Under the pieces are notes generated by a model. The model had not been told where the DNA came from and did not search any database. It was given only the letters and a program-made list of their open reading frames with translations. DNA of 61,301 nucleotides, from the NCBI GenBank assembly GCA_002753095.1, contig PDZU01000008.1:1-61301 (forward strand). The letters are read 5' to 3'. Each line of letters begins with the position of its first letter. Position 1 is the first letter of the stretch. The translations under genes were made by a program, and so were the position numbers. The DNA is from Magnetococcales bacterium. Its GTDB lineage: Bacteria; Pseudomonadota; Magnetococcia; Magnetococcales; Magnetaquicoccaceae. Below are positions 1-8,207 of the stretch, one piece after another.

Positions 1-38
1 CCAGCTACTGCGACTTTATTGCTCCCGCTTGTACCCAT
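1..38 (-). CDS. 5' end of an unidentified gene, cut by the window edge
   Basis: A GGAGG ribosome binding site (44-48, read on the minus strand) stands five bases before an ATG at 36-38, and the frame stays open to the window edge. The visible start reads MGTSGSNKVAVAG. A KVAVAG strand near the N-terminus would suit the first beta strand of a Rossmann fold, but twelve codons are too few to name a family. The evidence for a real start is the strong, well-spaced Shine-Dalgarno sequence. Confidence 0.45.
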   Translation of the reverse strand, partial: MGTSGSNKVAVA

Positions 39-183
39 CTCGACCTCCTGAAAAGGTTGTTTTCAGATAGAGTCTCACCTTTCAAAATCAATGGGTACCC
101 TGGGGAGAAATGGACGCTTACGATGCGCTTGATGCTTAGCTGTCCTTGTTTTTCTGCACCGTCATCCAGGCGACACGGTGCAT

Positions 184-340
184 GTCGGGCGTCCGCCCTC
201 CCAAGGCGTGCCCCTGCGGGGCACAAATTTGGGCGCGCTGCGCAGATTTGCTGCGCAAATCTGCTTCGGTAAAAGCGCGCCCATTGCAGCAGGGCTCTGC
301 CCTGCACCCGCCAGGGGAGATAATCTCCCCTGGACCCCAT
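184..340 (+). repeat. Intergenic multi-hairpin repeat, copy R1
   Basis: This is most of the 326-base gap downstream of fumarase. It is a run of hairpins in the order seen in the other copies: GTGCCCC/GGGGCAC with a TGC loop, GCAGATTTGC/GCAAATCTGC with a TGC loop, an enclosing GGGCGCGC/GCGCGCCC stem, GCAGGGC/GCCCTGC, and CCAGGGGAGA/TCTCCCCTGG (311-333). Related copies lie at 9624-9860, 10601-10767, 38661-38823, 39771-39940 and 52443-52541. The last hairpin could also act as transcription terminator for fumarase. No protein-coding gene is supported here. Confidence 0.85.
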
Positions 341-364
341 GTGAACTTAACGAACGGCAACTGA

Positions 365-1981
365 CTATAGCCCCAACTCCACAAAAAAATCGTTCCCTTT
401 GTCATCAACGATCATGAAGGCAGGGAAATCCTTCACCTCAATACGATACACCGCCTCCATCCCCAACTCTGGATAGTCGATCACCTCCACTTTGTGAATG
501 CAATCCTGAGCCAAACGGGCAGCCGCCCCACCAATGGAACCGAGATAAAATCCCCCATTGGCCTTGCATGCCTCCGTCACGGCACGACTGCGATTGCCTT
601 TGGCCAACATGACATGCGAACCACCCTGCTTCTGGAAAGTATCCACATAACTATCCATCCGCCCCGCCGTGGTGGGACCAAAAGAGCCGGAAGCATACCC
701 CTCCGGCGTTTTGGCCGGACCGGCATAATAGACCATATGGTTGCGGAAATAGTCAGGCATCCCCTCCCCCCGATTAAGCCGCTCCTGAATGCGGGCGTGG
801 GCAATGTCCCGTGCCACCACGATGGGACCGTTCAACATGACCCGGGTCTTGATCGGATAACGGCTCAATGTCTGGCGAATGGCAGCCATGGGTTGATTGA
901 GATCGATGTTGACCACCTCCTGACTCAGTTGCTCTGGGGCAATCTCCGGCAGATAGCGGGCCGGATCCCGCTCCAAGGCTTCCAGCCACAACCCCTGGCG
1001 GTTGATCTTTGCCCGGATGTTGCGATCGGCGGAACAGGACACCCCAATACCCACCGGACAAGAGGCACCATGACGCGGTAAACGGATCACCCGCACATCA
1101 TGCACAAAATATTTGCCCCCAAACTGGGCACCCAAACCCAGATCCTGACAGATCTGTACCACCTGGGCCTCCATCTCCCGATCCCGCAAGGCCCCACCCA
1201 AACCATCACCACGCTCCGGCAGACCATCCAGATAACGGGCCGAAGCCAACTTGACCATTTTCAAGTTCTGTTCCGGCGAAAGACCACCAACCACAATGGC
1301 CAAATGGTAAGGCGGACAGGCGGCAGTACCCAAAGAGGGCAACTTCTCACGCAGAAATGCAGCCATGCCGACCGGATTCAACAGCGCCTTGGTCTGTTGA
1401 TACAAGAAGGTTTTATTGGCCGATCCCCCCCCCTTGGCCAAAAAGAGAAAAGAGTATTGATCCCCCCCAACAGCCTCAAGGTCGATCTGCGCAGGCAAAT
1501 TGGTGCCCGTGTTACGCTCCTCGTAAAGGGTAATGGGGGCAACCTGAGAGTAGCGCAAATTGGTTTGGGTATAGGTGTTGTAGATGCCCCTGGCAATGGC
1601 CTCCTTGTCCCCTCCCCCCGTCCAGACCCGATCCCCCTTTTTCCCCATGACAATCGCCGTCCCGGTATCCTGACAACTGGGCAAAACCATCCCCGCCGCG
1701 ATACAGGCATTCTTGATCAACTCCAGGGCCACGTAACGATCATTGGCAGACGCCTCCGGGTCATCCAGAATAAGACGCAGTTGTTGCAGATGGCTGGGAC
1801 GCAACAAATGGGAGACATCCTGCATGGCCTTTTCCGTCAACAGAGTCAAGGCCGCCGGATCAACCAGCAGCATCTCCTGATCGGCAAACCGCCCAGAAGA
1901 GACAAATTGTTCGGAAAGCAGACGGTATTCGGTCTGATCGGGCGCAAGGTTGAGCAGGTCGCTCATCTGGAATGGGGTCAT
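365..1981 (-). CDS. fumA: Fumarate hydratase, class I (iron-sulfur, FumA/FumB type)
   Basis: Catalyses the reversible hydration of fumarate to L-malate in the TCA cycle, in the cytoplasm. The 538-residue length and single-chain layout match the oxygen-sensitive [4Fe-4S] class I enzymes of E. coli (FumA/FumB, about 548 residues), not the class II FumC. An N-terminal hydratase domain carries the PSCQDTGTA cysteine motif and GGGSANKT; the C-terminal part has the [15 protein letters not shown] and [12 protein letters not shown] segments of the beta domain. The start is the ATG at 1979-1981, preceded by AGGAGAG; an in-frame start 17 codons upstream lacks such a site. The HAD gene upstream is on the same strand, 66 bases away. 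Confidence 0.95.
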   Translation of the reverse strand: MTPFQMSDLLNLAPDQTEYRLLSEQFVSSGRFADQEMLLVDPAALTLLTEKAMQDVSHLLRPSHLQQLRLILDDPEASANDRYVALELIKNACIAAGMVLPSCQDTGTAIVMGKKGDRVWTGGGDKEAIARGIYNTYTQTNLRYSQVAPITLYEERNTGTNLPAQIDLEAVGGDQYSFLFLAKGGGSANKTFLYQQTKALLNPVGMAAFLREKLPSLGTAACPPYHLAIVVGGLSPEQNLKMVKLASARYLDGLPERGDGLGGALRDREMEAQVVQICQDLGLGAQFGGKYFVHDVRVIRLPRHGASCPVGIGVSCSADRNIRAKINRQGLWLEALERDPARYLPEIAPEQLSQEVVNIDLNQPMAAIRQTLSRYPIKTRVMLNGPIVVARDIAHARIQERLNRGEGMPDYFRNHMVYYAGPAKTPEGYASGSFGPTTAGRMDSYVDTFQKQGGSHVMLAKGNRSRAVTEACKANGGFYLGSIGGAAARLAQDCIHKVEVIDYPELGMEAVYRIEVKDFPAFMIVDDKGNDFFVELGL

Positions 1982-2047
1982 GAAACACTCTCCTGGTAAG
2001 GGATGGATCGGGGTAGTCGCTCGGCACCGCATGGGTACGATACCATA

Positions 2048-2998
2048 TCAAGCACCAATACTCGGCACAACAAAATCAGGAAAAATACCCCGTTCGCGAC
2101 ACAGTTCCGGCAAACGATGGGCATCCTGGGCACAGGCACCAGACAAGGTCAAACAGGTGGCAAAACCTTGGGCAGCCCCCCCCAAAATATCCGTATCCAA
2201 GGTGTCACCCACCATCAGGCAGCGGCGCGGATCTAAACCGGGAAAGGCAGCACGGACGCGCGCGTAAAGAGGTGCAAAAGGCTTGCCCAACCCAACCCAA
2301 GGACAACGATAACGATCCACCCAATCGGCAGCGGTATAGCCAGCCACCACCGAGAAAGTACCATCTTCATCAGGTGTCACCAGATCCGGATTGGCCAACA
2401 ACACCGGCAAAGGCTGTTGCGCCAACAACGCCTCCACCTGAAACTGTTGCTTCTGACCGTAATAGTCCCGATTGCTGCACATCAACAAAAATCGGGCCTC
2501 CCGCCACCCCTCCCCTGGGCGCAGATTGACACACAAATGCGGCGCCTCGGGAGCATACGCCAATAGACTCTCCGCACTGCCGACCAAATAGTAGGGTTGC
2601 CCCCGCCATGGAGAGTCAGCCAGATAATCGGCAATGACCATGCCAGAGGTCCACACCTCCGCCAGTGCAAAACCAAATCCCATTGTTTGCAACTGCTGCT
2701 GTAACCGCTGCGGCGTTTGTGACGCATTGTTGGACACAACCCGGAGCGGAATCCCCTGCTGATACAAACGCGCCACCGCAGCAGGCGCACCAGGAATGAC
2801 CTGCTTGCCGCGATACAGAACACCAAATGCATCGAGCAAAACCAAATCAAAATGCTGGACCAGTTCAGCAAAACACACCTGCTGCAACGCGCCACGCAAG
2901 AGAAACTCCGACAGTTGCGGATCCCGCGCGCAAAGCTCCGCACGATAACGACCATACAACGCCGTAAGCTGTGCCGTATCGTGAATGGTTGGTTTCAT
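2048..2998 (-). CDS. HAD superfamily class IIA hydrolase (NagD/PGP-like)
   Basis: A 316-residue HAD-fold protein, probably a phosphatase for small phosphorylated metabolites. Motif I is LLDAFGVLYRG: the first aspartate is present, but the +2 aspartate of the usual DxD is phenylalanine. Motif II is the VVSNNAS segment, motif III the lysine of VGLGKPF, and motif IV CLMVGDTLDTD. The cap lies between motifs II and III as in subclass IIA. The sequence resembles the uncharacterised branch whose first motif is often DVWGV rather than DxDGV. No substrate can be named. It is on the same strand as fumarase and may be cotranscribed with it. The ribosome binding site before the ATG is weak. Confidence 0.8.
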   Translation of the reverse strand: MKPTIHDTAQLTALYGRYRAELCARDPQLSEFLLRGALQQVCFAELVQHFDLVLLDAFGVLYRGKQVIPGAPAAVARLYQQGIPLRVVSNNASQTPQRLQQQLQTMGFGFALAEVWTSGMVIADYLADSPWRGQPYYLVGSAESLLAYAPEAPHLCVNLRPGEGWREARFLLMCSNRDYYGQKQQFQVEALLAQQPLPVLLANPDLVTPDEDGTFSVVAGYTAADWVDRYRCPWVGLGKPFAPLYARVRAAFPGLDPRRCLMVGDTLDTDILGGAAQGFATCLTLSGACAQDAHRLPELCRERGIFPDFVVPSIGA

Positions 2999-3218
2999 AG
3001 GATAACCAGCATGTTAGATATGTTTCTCTTTACAGAGTGAATGTAACAGATAAAATTTTTTTAATGTTCACAAATTTGTTTGTGTACTTCGACGAAGTTT
3101 TTTCCTAAAATAACAAAAAAACCAATTTCCGACAAGATGCGCCCACTCTCCCGGTGACCGCCAGCGGTCCCCAATGGGGTGGCATGTTTTGTTGATCCCG
3201 ACCATCAGGAGCCAAGCA

Positions 3219-4151
3219 ATGGGTTTTTCTGATAACAGGTTGCGTGTATTTCATGCAGTAGCGAAACACTTATCATTTACGCGCGCGGCGGAAGAGCTGG
3301 ATTTAACCCAGCCCGCCATTACCTTCCAAATCCGACAACTTGAGGATCATTTTGATACACGCCTGTTCGACCGTCACCACAACCGAATCACCCTGACCGA
3401 TGCTGGCAAGGTGGCCCTGGATTACGCGGAGCGCATTCTGGAGTTGTACCACGAGACAGAAAAAAGTGTCCATGAGATGACCGGGGTAACCAGAGGTCTG
3501 ATCAAACTGGGGGCTTCGACCACCATCGGTGAATATCTGCTGCCAACCATTCTGAGTGGCTACCACGAACGGTATCCCGACGTAAAGGTCCGCATGACGG
3601 TACACAATACCAGTCAGGTGGTCCGCAAGCTGGAAGATGCCACCATTGACCTGGGCATGGTGGAAGGACCAGTTGTCAACAACAATCTGATGGTGACCCG
3701 TTGCAAGGAGGATGAATTGGTGGTGATCTTGCCGCCACGCTCACCGCTGCTGCAGTGGCAAGAGATTCCTCTGGAACAATTGGCAGGCGTTCCATTCGTC
3801 TCTCGTGAGGAAGGTTCAGGTACCCGCGCGGTGGTAGAGGCGATTTTGGCCGCAACCAAACTGCCCTATGGACGTTTGAATCTGGCCTTGGAGCTGGGCT
3901 CCACCGAAGCGGTCAAGGTGGCGGTAGAAGGGGGGGTGGGGTTTGGCATTGTCTCGTTGACTGCCCTGAACAAAGAGTTGCGACTGGGTACGCTGGTCAT
4001 GCGACGTATCCAGGGCATGCACCTGATGCGGCAGTTGAATTTTATCTATCCCAAGCAGAAGTTTCGTTCCAAGGCCGTGGAAGCGTTTTTGCACTTTGCC
4101 AGCCACCATTGCGGTATTGCCCCAGAAGAGATCCAAACGGCCTCGTCATAA
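3219..4151 (+). CDS. LysR-family transcriptional regulator
   Basis: A 310-residue LysR-type regulator. Residues about 1-62 form the winged helix-turn-helix (RLRVFHAVAKHLSFTRAAEE, then LDLTQPAITFQIRQLE), followed by the linker helix and a two-lobed effector-binding domain from about residue 90. The effector domain resembles the CysB/CysL-like branch, but the ligand cannot be read from sequence. The chosen ATG follows CAGGA at suitable spacing; an in-frame start 15 codons earlier has no better site. It diverges from the HAD and fumarase genes across about 220 bases of AT-rich DNA, so these are possible targets. The next gene converges on it. Confidence 0.9.
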   Translation: MGFSDNRLRVFHAVAKHLSFTRAAEELDLTQPAITFQIRQLEDHFDTRLFDRHHNRITLTDAGKVALDYAERILELYHETEKSVHEMTGVTRGLIKLGASTTIGEYLLPTILSGYHERYPDVKVRMTVHNTSQVVRKLEDATIDLGMVEGPVVNNNLMVTRCKEDELVVILPPRSPLLQWQEIPLEQLAGVPFVSREEGSGTRAVVEAILAATKLPYGRLNLALELGSTEAVKVAVEGGVGFGIVSLTALNKELRLGTLVMRRIQGMHLMRQLNFIYPKQKFRSKAVEAFLHFASHHCGIAPEEIQTASS

Positions 4152-4201
4152 CGCTCTGCAACAGAGCGCAGGGTCCAGAGAAAAGTCTCTCCTCTGGACC
4201 C
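4152..4201. terminator. Two stacked hairpins between convergent genes
   Basis: CGCTCTG/CAGAGCG (4152-4158 with 4162-4168) is followed by GGGTCCAGAG/CTCTGGACCC (4171-4180 with 4192-4201). They fill the gap between the convergent LysR gene and the solenoid gene, so they probably end transcription in both directions. The second hairpin resembles the last hairpin of the intergenic repeat family. Confidence 0.6.
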
Positions 4202-4215
4202 ACAGTCACCCCTGA

Positions 4216-5478
4216 CTATTTTTTTTTGCCCTCTTCCTCACCAGCCTCCGATTTGGCCGAGTCCGGCTCCGGTCTGGCGGAGGGATCTTCGTTCAGCACC
4301 TCTTTCAGGATCCACTCGTAGCGCTGTTTTGCCTCTTTGAGCAGGGCATCCACCTCCGGTTGGTAGGAGGAGACCTTGAAATACTCCTTGCCAAGCATGG
4401 AAACCCCCTTGATGGGGCCCAGCTTGCGGGCAATCCCAACCGCCATCACCTTTTGCGCACCCAGATGGCTGCTCAGACGGCTGTGCGCCTGGGCAAACTT
4501 CTCGCCATCATTGAGATCATTGAGACCCATGGCCAAAATTTTGCCCGCCATGGAGTCGCCACGCATAAAACGACAGGCTTTGATCAAAAGGGGTTCACGA
4601 TTTTTGGCAAATTTGGTACGATGTACCAGTTTGGTGACCAGGATCTCTCCGGCATCGCTGCCGTCGCTGATATATTTTTCCAGGATCACCACCACCGCAT
4701 TGAGATCAGCCACACGGGTCAGCTCAAGCGCCAGAATGGCAGAGGCTTTGGCGTTGTTTTTACAAAACGACAAACCACGCACCATTGGCTCCACACCCAC
4801 ATCCTTGCGATTGGCCACACCAGAGGCCAGGGCAACAATACCGGGTGAAGAGTCGTCCAGCAGATTCATGGCTTCGAGCAACTGCTCCAGAGTGCCCTTG
4901 CGCATGATCTCCATGGACCACATCAGCTCGGCATCGGCTTGACCACGGGGCGCGGTGGCAATGGTACGAATCAGATGGTTGACCGTCCCCTGCTCGGCGA
5001 TTCCCTTGGCCAGAGCGCCATAGGCGGTGGGGCTGATCGTGGCATAACGCAACGACTCGATCAAAGGATTGACACCCCGTTGGGCGACAATCCCACCCAC
5101 CAGATCCTCGACCAGTTCGCGGCGGTTGGTCACTTTGCCCAACGCCTCGACCAGTGACGGCGGTTTGGCATCTTTATGGTTTAAAATGGCGGTGACCAGA
5201 CGCTGTTGTTTGTCCGGTTCACTCTTGGCTTTGTCCAAACCGGCAATCATGTCGGGCAAACGTCCGGTAGCGATGATGGCAGTCACATCCACAGAAGGAT
5301 TGTCCATCTTTTCGCGAAGTTTCATCAATTTTTCGTCTTCTTCGGAGACATCCGGGGCAGCGGAAAATCGCGTCTCCAACACCTCAAGGGCCTGCGCCGA
5401 TTTGTCGCCCAGCGCTGTGCCGAGCGTGGCACGAATGCGTTCCAACTGCTCAACGGTATAATTATCTTTCTGTGCCAT
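4216..5478 (-). CDS. Unrecognised alpha-solenoid protein with 31-residue repeats
   Basis: A 420-residue soluble protein with no signal peptide or membrane segment. I do not recognise a family. Residues about 75-330 show a regular period near 31: helices starting with a hydrophobic L/I/V pair recur near residues 77, 109, 139, 169, 200, 232, 263 and 297 (MIAGL, LVEAL, LIESL, LIRTI, LLEAM, MVRGL, VVILE, LIKAC), each followed by a second Ala/Gly-rich helix. That is the pattern of a HEAT/ARM-like superhelix used for protein binding. The N-terminus is helical and acidic; the C-terminal 20 residues are charged and end GEEEGKKK. The ATG at 5478 follows AAGGAT. It is a lone gene divergent from RNase D. 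Confidence 0.8.
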   Translation of the reverse strand: MAQKDNYTVEQLERIRATLGTALGDKSAQALEVLETRFSAAPDVSEEDEKLMKLREKMDNPSVDVTAIIATGRLPDMIAGLDKAKSEPDKQQRLVTAILNHKDAKPPSLVEALGKVTNRRELVEDLVGGIVAQRGVNPLIESLRYATISPTAYGALAKGIAEQGTVNHLIRTIATAPRGQADAELMWSMEIMRKGTLEQLLEAMNLLDDSSPGIVALASGVANRKDVGVEPMVRGLSFCKNNAKASAILALELTRVADLNAVVVILEKYISDGSDAGEILVTKLVHRTKFAKNREPLLIKACRFMRGDSMAGKILAMGLNDLNDGEKFAQAHSRLSSHLGAQKVMAVGIARKLGPIKGVSMLGKEYFKVSSYQPEVDALLKEAKQRYEWILKEVLNEDPSARPEPDSAKSEAGEEEGKKK

Positions 5479-5619
5479 TGCCAAATCCTTTCCATTCCAT
5501 CAAGAACTCTCTATAACGAGAATGCGGGATTATGCCATACTTCCGTGACGAGGGCTATAGCTCATTTTGTGCCAGTCCTATCGATGTTGTCGTTCTCCTA
5601 TTTTTTATGGAGTGGAGCC

Positions 5620-6255
5620 GTGACCACTGTACAAACCCTGCCGAAAATTTTTCAAGATGATCTGGACGAAGAGTATCTGCAACTTTACCTGAACAGCCGC
5701 TATCTCTCTGTGGATACGGAGACCATGGGGTTGAACGTTTTGCGCGACCGTCTCTGTGTGGTGCAGATGTGCAACGAAGCGGGTGTGGTGGCTGTGGTAC
5801 AAATCAAAGAGCGTGCCGCGCCCCGTCTGAAACAGTTGCTGGAAGACACGCATGTCGAAAAAATCTTTCATTTTGCCCGTTATGATCTGGCCAGCCTGCG
5901 CCACTGGTTGGGGATTCACGTACAACCGGTCTTTTGCACCAAAATTGCCTCCCGACTGGTACGCACCTACAGCGGCTATCACGGTCTGAAAGATCTGGTC
6001 CGCGAACTGCGCGGCATGGAGATGGATAAGCAGCAACAATCCTCGGACTGGGGTGCAGACACCCTCTCTGCCCAACAGGTACAATATGTCCGTTCGGATG
6101 TGATCCATCTGGTGGCCCTCAAAGAGGGCTTGGAGCGCATGTTGCAGCGCGAAGGCCGCTTGGAAATGGCCAAAAGCTGTATGGCCTTTTTGCCAACACG
6201 GGTCACGCTGGATCTCTCTGGCTGGGAAAGTGAAGATATTTTTTCACACTCCTGA
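5620..6255 (+). CDS. rnd: Ribonuclease D-like 3'-5' exonuclease
   Basis: A DEDDy-family 3'-5' exoribonuclease expected to trim tRNA and other small RNA 3' ends. Exo I is SVDTETMGL (D32, E34), Exo II HFARYDL (D89) and Exo III YVRSD (Y156, D160), so all four metal-binding acids and the tyrosine are present. At 211 residues it contains only the nuclease domain and lacks the HRDC domains of E. coli RNase D (375 residues), like the short form common in alphaproteobacteria. The GTG at 5620 is preferred because GGAG precedes it; an ATG at 5584 would add 12 residues. Only 13 bases separate it from the SDR gene, so it probably heads the fol operon. Confidence 0.88.
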   Translation: MTTVQTLPKIFQDDLDEEYLQLYLNSRYLSVDTETMGLNVLRDRLCVVQMCNEAGVVAVVQIKERAAPRLKQLLEDTHVEKIFHFARYDLASLRHWLGIHVQPVFCTKIASRLVRTYSGYHGLKDLVRELRGMEMDKQQQSSDWGADTLSAQQVQYVRSDVIHLVALKEGLERMLQREGRLEMAKSCMAFLPTRVTLDLSGWESEDIFSHS

Positions 6256-6268
6256 TCCGGGCTAGCGC

Positions 6269-6988
6269 ATGGAACTCACGGGTCTGACGGCATTGGTGAC
6301 AGGTGCCGGGCAGCGTATTGGTGCAGCCTGCATCCAGGCTTTGGCAGACAAAGGTGTACGCATTGCCTGCCACGCCAACCACTCCTGGCAATCTGCACAA
6401 GGGCAATGTGATGACATTCGGCGCCAGGGTGGTACGGCAGAGCTCTTTGTGGCCGATCTGGCTCAGGAAGAAGCGTCGCAACGCCTTTTCGAGCAGGTGA
6501 CGGAGCGCATGGGTGGGGTGCAAATTTTGGTCAACAATGCGGCCATTTTTCAGCGCGGCACCCTGCTGGATCTGCAACCGTCACAATGGCAGCGCATGAT
6601 GGCCATCAACCTGACGGCTCCGATGCTTTTGATGCAGAGCTTTGCGCGTCAGGGTCAAGCAGGGACCATTGTCAATGTGCTCGATCAACGCATTGCGCGG
6701 CCCAGACCAGGGCATCTGGCTTATACGGTGGCCAAAAGTGCCTTGTGGACACTGACGCAGATGGCGGCTTTGGAGCTGGCCCCGGCTATCCGTGTCAATG
6801 CCATCGCCCCCGGCCCCATTTTGCCGGCGATGGGTGATTCAGACGCAGCCTTTCAGCGTGTGGTGGCCGCCACCCCGTTACAGCGGGCCGGGTCGCCACA
6901 GGATGTGGTGCAGGCGTTATTGTTCTTGCTGCAACAGCCTTTCATCACAGGGCAACTGTTGTTTGTCGATGGTGGAGAACATCTTTAA
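6269..6988 (+). CDS. folM: SDR-family pteridine reductase (FolM-like)
   Basis: A 239-residue short-chain dehydrogenase that most likely reduces pterins (dihydromonapterin or dihydrofolate) with NADPH. The nucleotide-binding motif is TGAGQRIG, with arginine where most SDRs have glycine, as in trypanosomatid PTR1 and E. coli FolM. The catalytic serine is absent; instead D139, Y152 and K156 are spaced exactly like the Asp-Tyr-Lys triad of PTR1 (13 and 4 residues). NNAA follows strand 4. It lies immediately before folB and folK, which supports a role in pterin metabolism. The C-terminus keeps the FVDGG segment of the family. The exact substrate is inferred, not seen. Confidence 0.8.
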   Translation: MELTGLTALVTGAGQRIGAACIQALADKGVRIACHANHSWQSAQGQCDDIRRQGGTAELFVADLAQEEASQRLFEQVTERMGGVQILVNNAAIFQRGTLLDLQPSQWQRMMAINLTAPMLLMQSFARQGQAGTIVNVLDQRIARPRPGHLAYTVAKSALWTLTQMAALELAPAIRVNAIAPGPILPAMGDSDAAFQRVVAATPLQRAGSPQDVVQALLFLLQQPFITGQLLFVDGGEHL

Positions 6989-7008
6989 AAAGCGAGAGGA
7001 CGACTCAG

Positions 7009-7419
7009 ATGGATGGTCTTGTAGCCAAAGCCGCTCCCCCCGTCTATGACCGGATCAAGATCCGTGATCTGCATCTGCGGTGCGTGATCGGCATCCAGGA
7101 GTGGGAGCGCCATACTGTGCAGGATGTGCGTATTCAGGTTCTGCTGCACCTGGATTTGGCGGCGGCAGGCCGCACCGATCGCATCGAGGAGACAGTCAAC
7201 TATAAAACCTTGAGCAAAGCGATCATCGCCCTGACCGAACAATCGCACTTTTTCTTGGTAGAGGCCCTGGCAGAGCAGGTTGCCCAGTTATGCCTGCAGG
7301 ACAAACGGATCGCCAAGGTCAAAGTGACGGTGGAAAAACCAGGCGCTTTACGCTTTGCCCGTTCGGTTGGCGTCTCGATCAAACGTTGGCAAGCCTTGCC
7401 AACCGTCAACACGGCATAA
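7009..7419 (+). CDS. folB: Dihydroneopterin aldolase FolB
   Basis: Cleaves 7,8-dihydroneopterin to 6-hydroxymethyl-7,8-dihydropterin and glycolaldehyde in folate synthesis. The 136-residue protein has the typical DHNA pattern: DLHLRCVIGIQEWER near the N-terminus, the ETVNYKTLSKAI stretch that includes the pterin-binding tyrosine, the VEALAEQVAQLCL helix and the VKVTVEKPGALRFA strand. The length is slightly above the usual 120 because of about 17 extra N-terminal residues. It follows the SDR by 20 bases and precedes folK by 9, consistent with one folate operon. Confidence 0.93.
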   Translation: MDGLVAKAAPPVYDRIKIRDLHLRCVIGIQEWERHTVQDVRIQVLLHLDLAAAGRTDRIEETVNYKTLSKAIIALTEQSHFFLVEALAEQVAQLCLQDKRIAKVKVTVEKPGALRFARSVGVSIKRWQALPTVNTA

Positions 7420-7428
7420 AATGCATTC

Positions 7429-7992
7429 ATGATCCGCTCACCCATTCTGATTGCGTTTGGTTCCAACATTGATCCCCTGCTTAATGTGCAACGTGGTCTG
7501 GCCCGTTTACAGGAGCGCATGCCGCTGTTGGCTGTCTCGACGGTCTATCATACCCAGGCGTTGCCGGATCCTGCGGGGGGGGAAACGGGGGCACCGTTTC
7601 TCAACGGAGCGGTAGAGGTGGTGACCGATGCCGACCCGCTCGCTTTGAAGGGGTGTTTGCGCTCCATCGAGGAGGCATTGGGGCGGGACCGTCGCGGTGG
7701 CCGTTTTGCCCCACGCACGTTGGATCTGGATATTGCTCTGATGGGTGATCTGGCATGGTGTGCAGATGGCGTGTCCATTCCTGATCCTGACATGATGCAG
7801 CGCTCTTTTCTGGCCATCCCTCTGGCAGAGTTGGCCCCAGATTGGTTGCATCCTGTGCAGAACCTGACGTTGCGCCAGATTGCTGACCGTTTCAAGACTC
7901 CCTTACCCATAGACAGGGTAGCCACGGACGCCTTGCAGCGGTTATTGTTATCCGCCGAGACGGGAGCGCTGTCTGCAGGTCACCCTTTCTGA
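7429..7992 (+). CDS. folK: 6-hydroxymethyl-dihydropterin pyrophosphokinase FolK
   Basis: Transfers pyrophosphate from ATP to hydroxymethyl-dihydropterin, the step after FolB. The 187-residue protein shows IAFGSNI at the start, LGRDRRGGRFAPRTLDLDI with the two metal-binding aspartates, and PDPDMMQRSFLAIPLAELAPDW, all diagnostic of HPPK. The C-terminal 40 residues run past the usual end of the family and look unstructured. The ribosome binding site before the ATG is poor; the gene begins 9 bases after folB and may depend on coupling. Confidence 0.93.
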   Translation: MIRSPILIAFGSNIDPLLNVQRGLARLQERMPLLAVSTVYHTQALPDPAGGETGAPFLNGAVEVVTDADPLALKGCLRSIEEALGRDRRGGRFAPRTLDLDIALMGDLAWCADGVSIPDPDMMQRSFLAIPLAELAPDWLHPVQNLTLRQIADRFKTPLPIDRVATDALQRLLLSAETGALSAGHPF

Positions 7993-8001
7993 AGCCATGC
8001 T

Positions 8002-8024
8002 CCACGCACTGCGTGGCGATTTTT
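8002..8024 (+). terminator. Probable terminator after folK
   Basis: CCACGC/GCGTGG (8002-8007 with 8011-8016, loop ACT) is followed by CGATTTTT. It stands 10 bases after the folK stop codon and before the 180-base gap to dapA, as expected for the end of the fol operon. The stem is short. Confidence 0.5.
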
Positions 8025-8207
8025 GCCGAGATTGCTGGTCTGCATCGTTAATCAGGTTTAATCGTTGAGGGATTATTTGATATTTGACGAAAATTGCATC
8101 ATCATTGGAACCCCTTGTGAATGGGTGAGTTTTCCGGTAGCTTTACATAGCCTGGGTGGGTGTGGCGAAGCAGACCGCTCTATTTAACGAAAGGATGAAT
8201 GATTCAC

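Noticed and set aside
3060..3110. A terminator or operator in the AT-rich gap before the LysR gene (CACAAA/TTTGTG and ACTTC/GAAGT inverted repeats)
   Set aside because: Stems are only five or six bases in very AT-rich DNA, so chance occurrence is likely.
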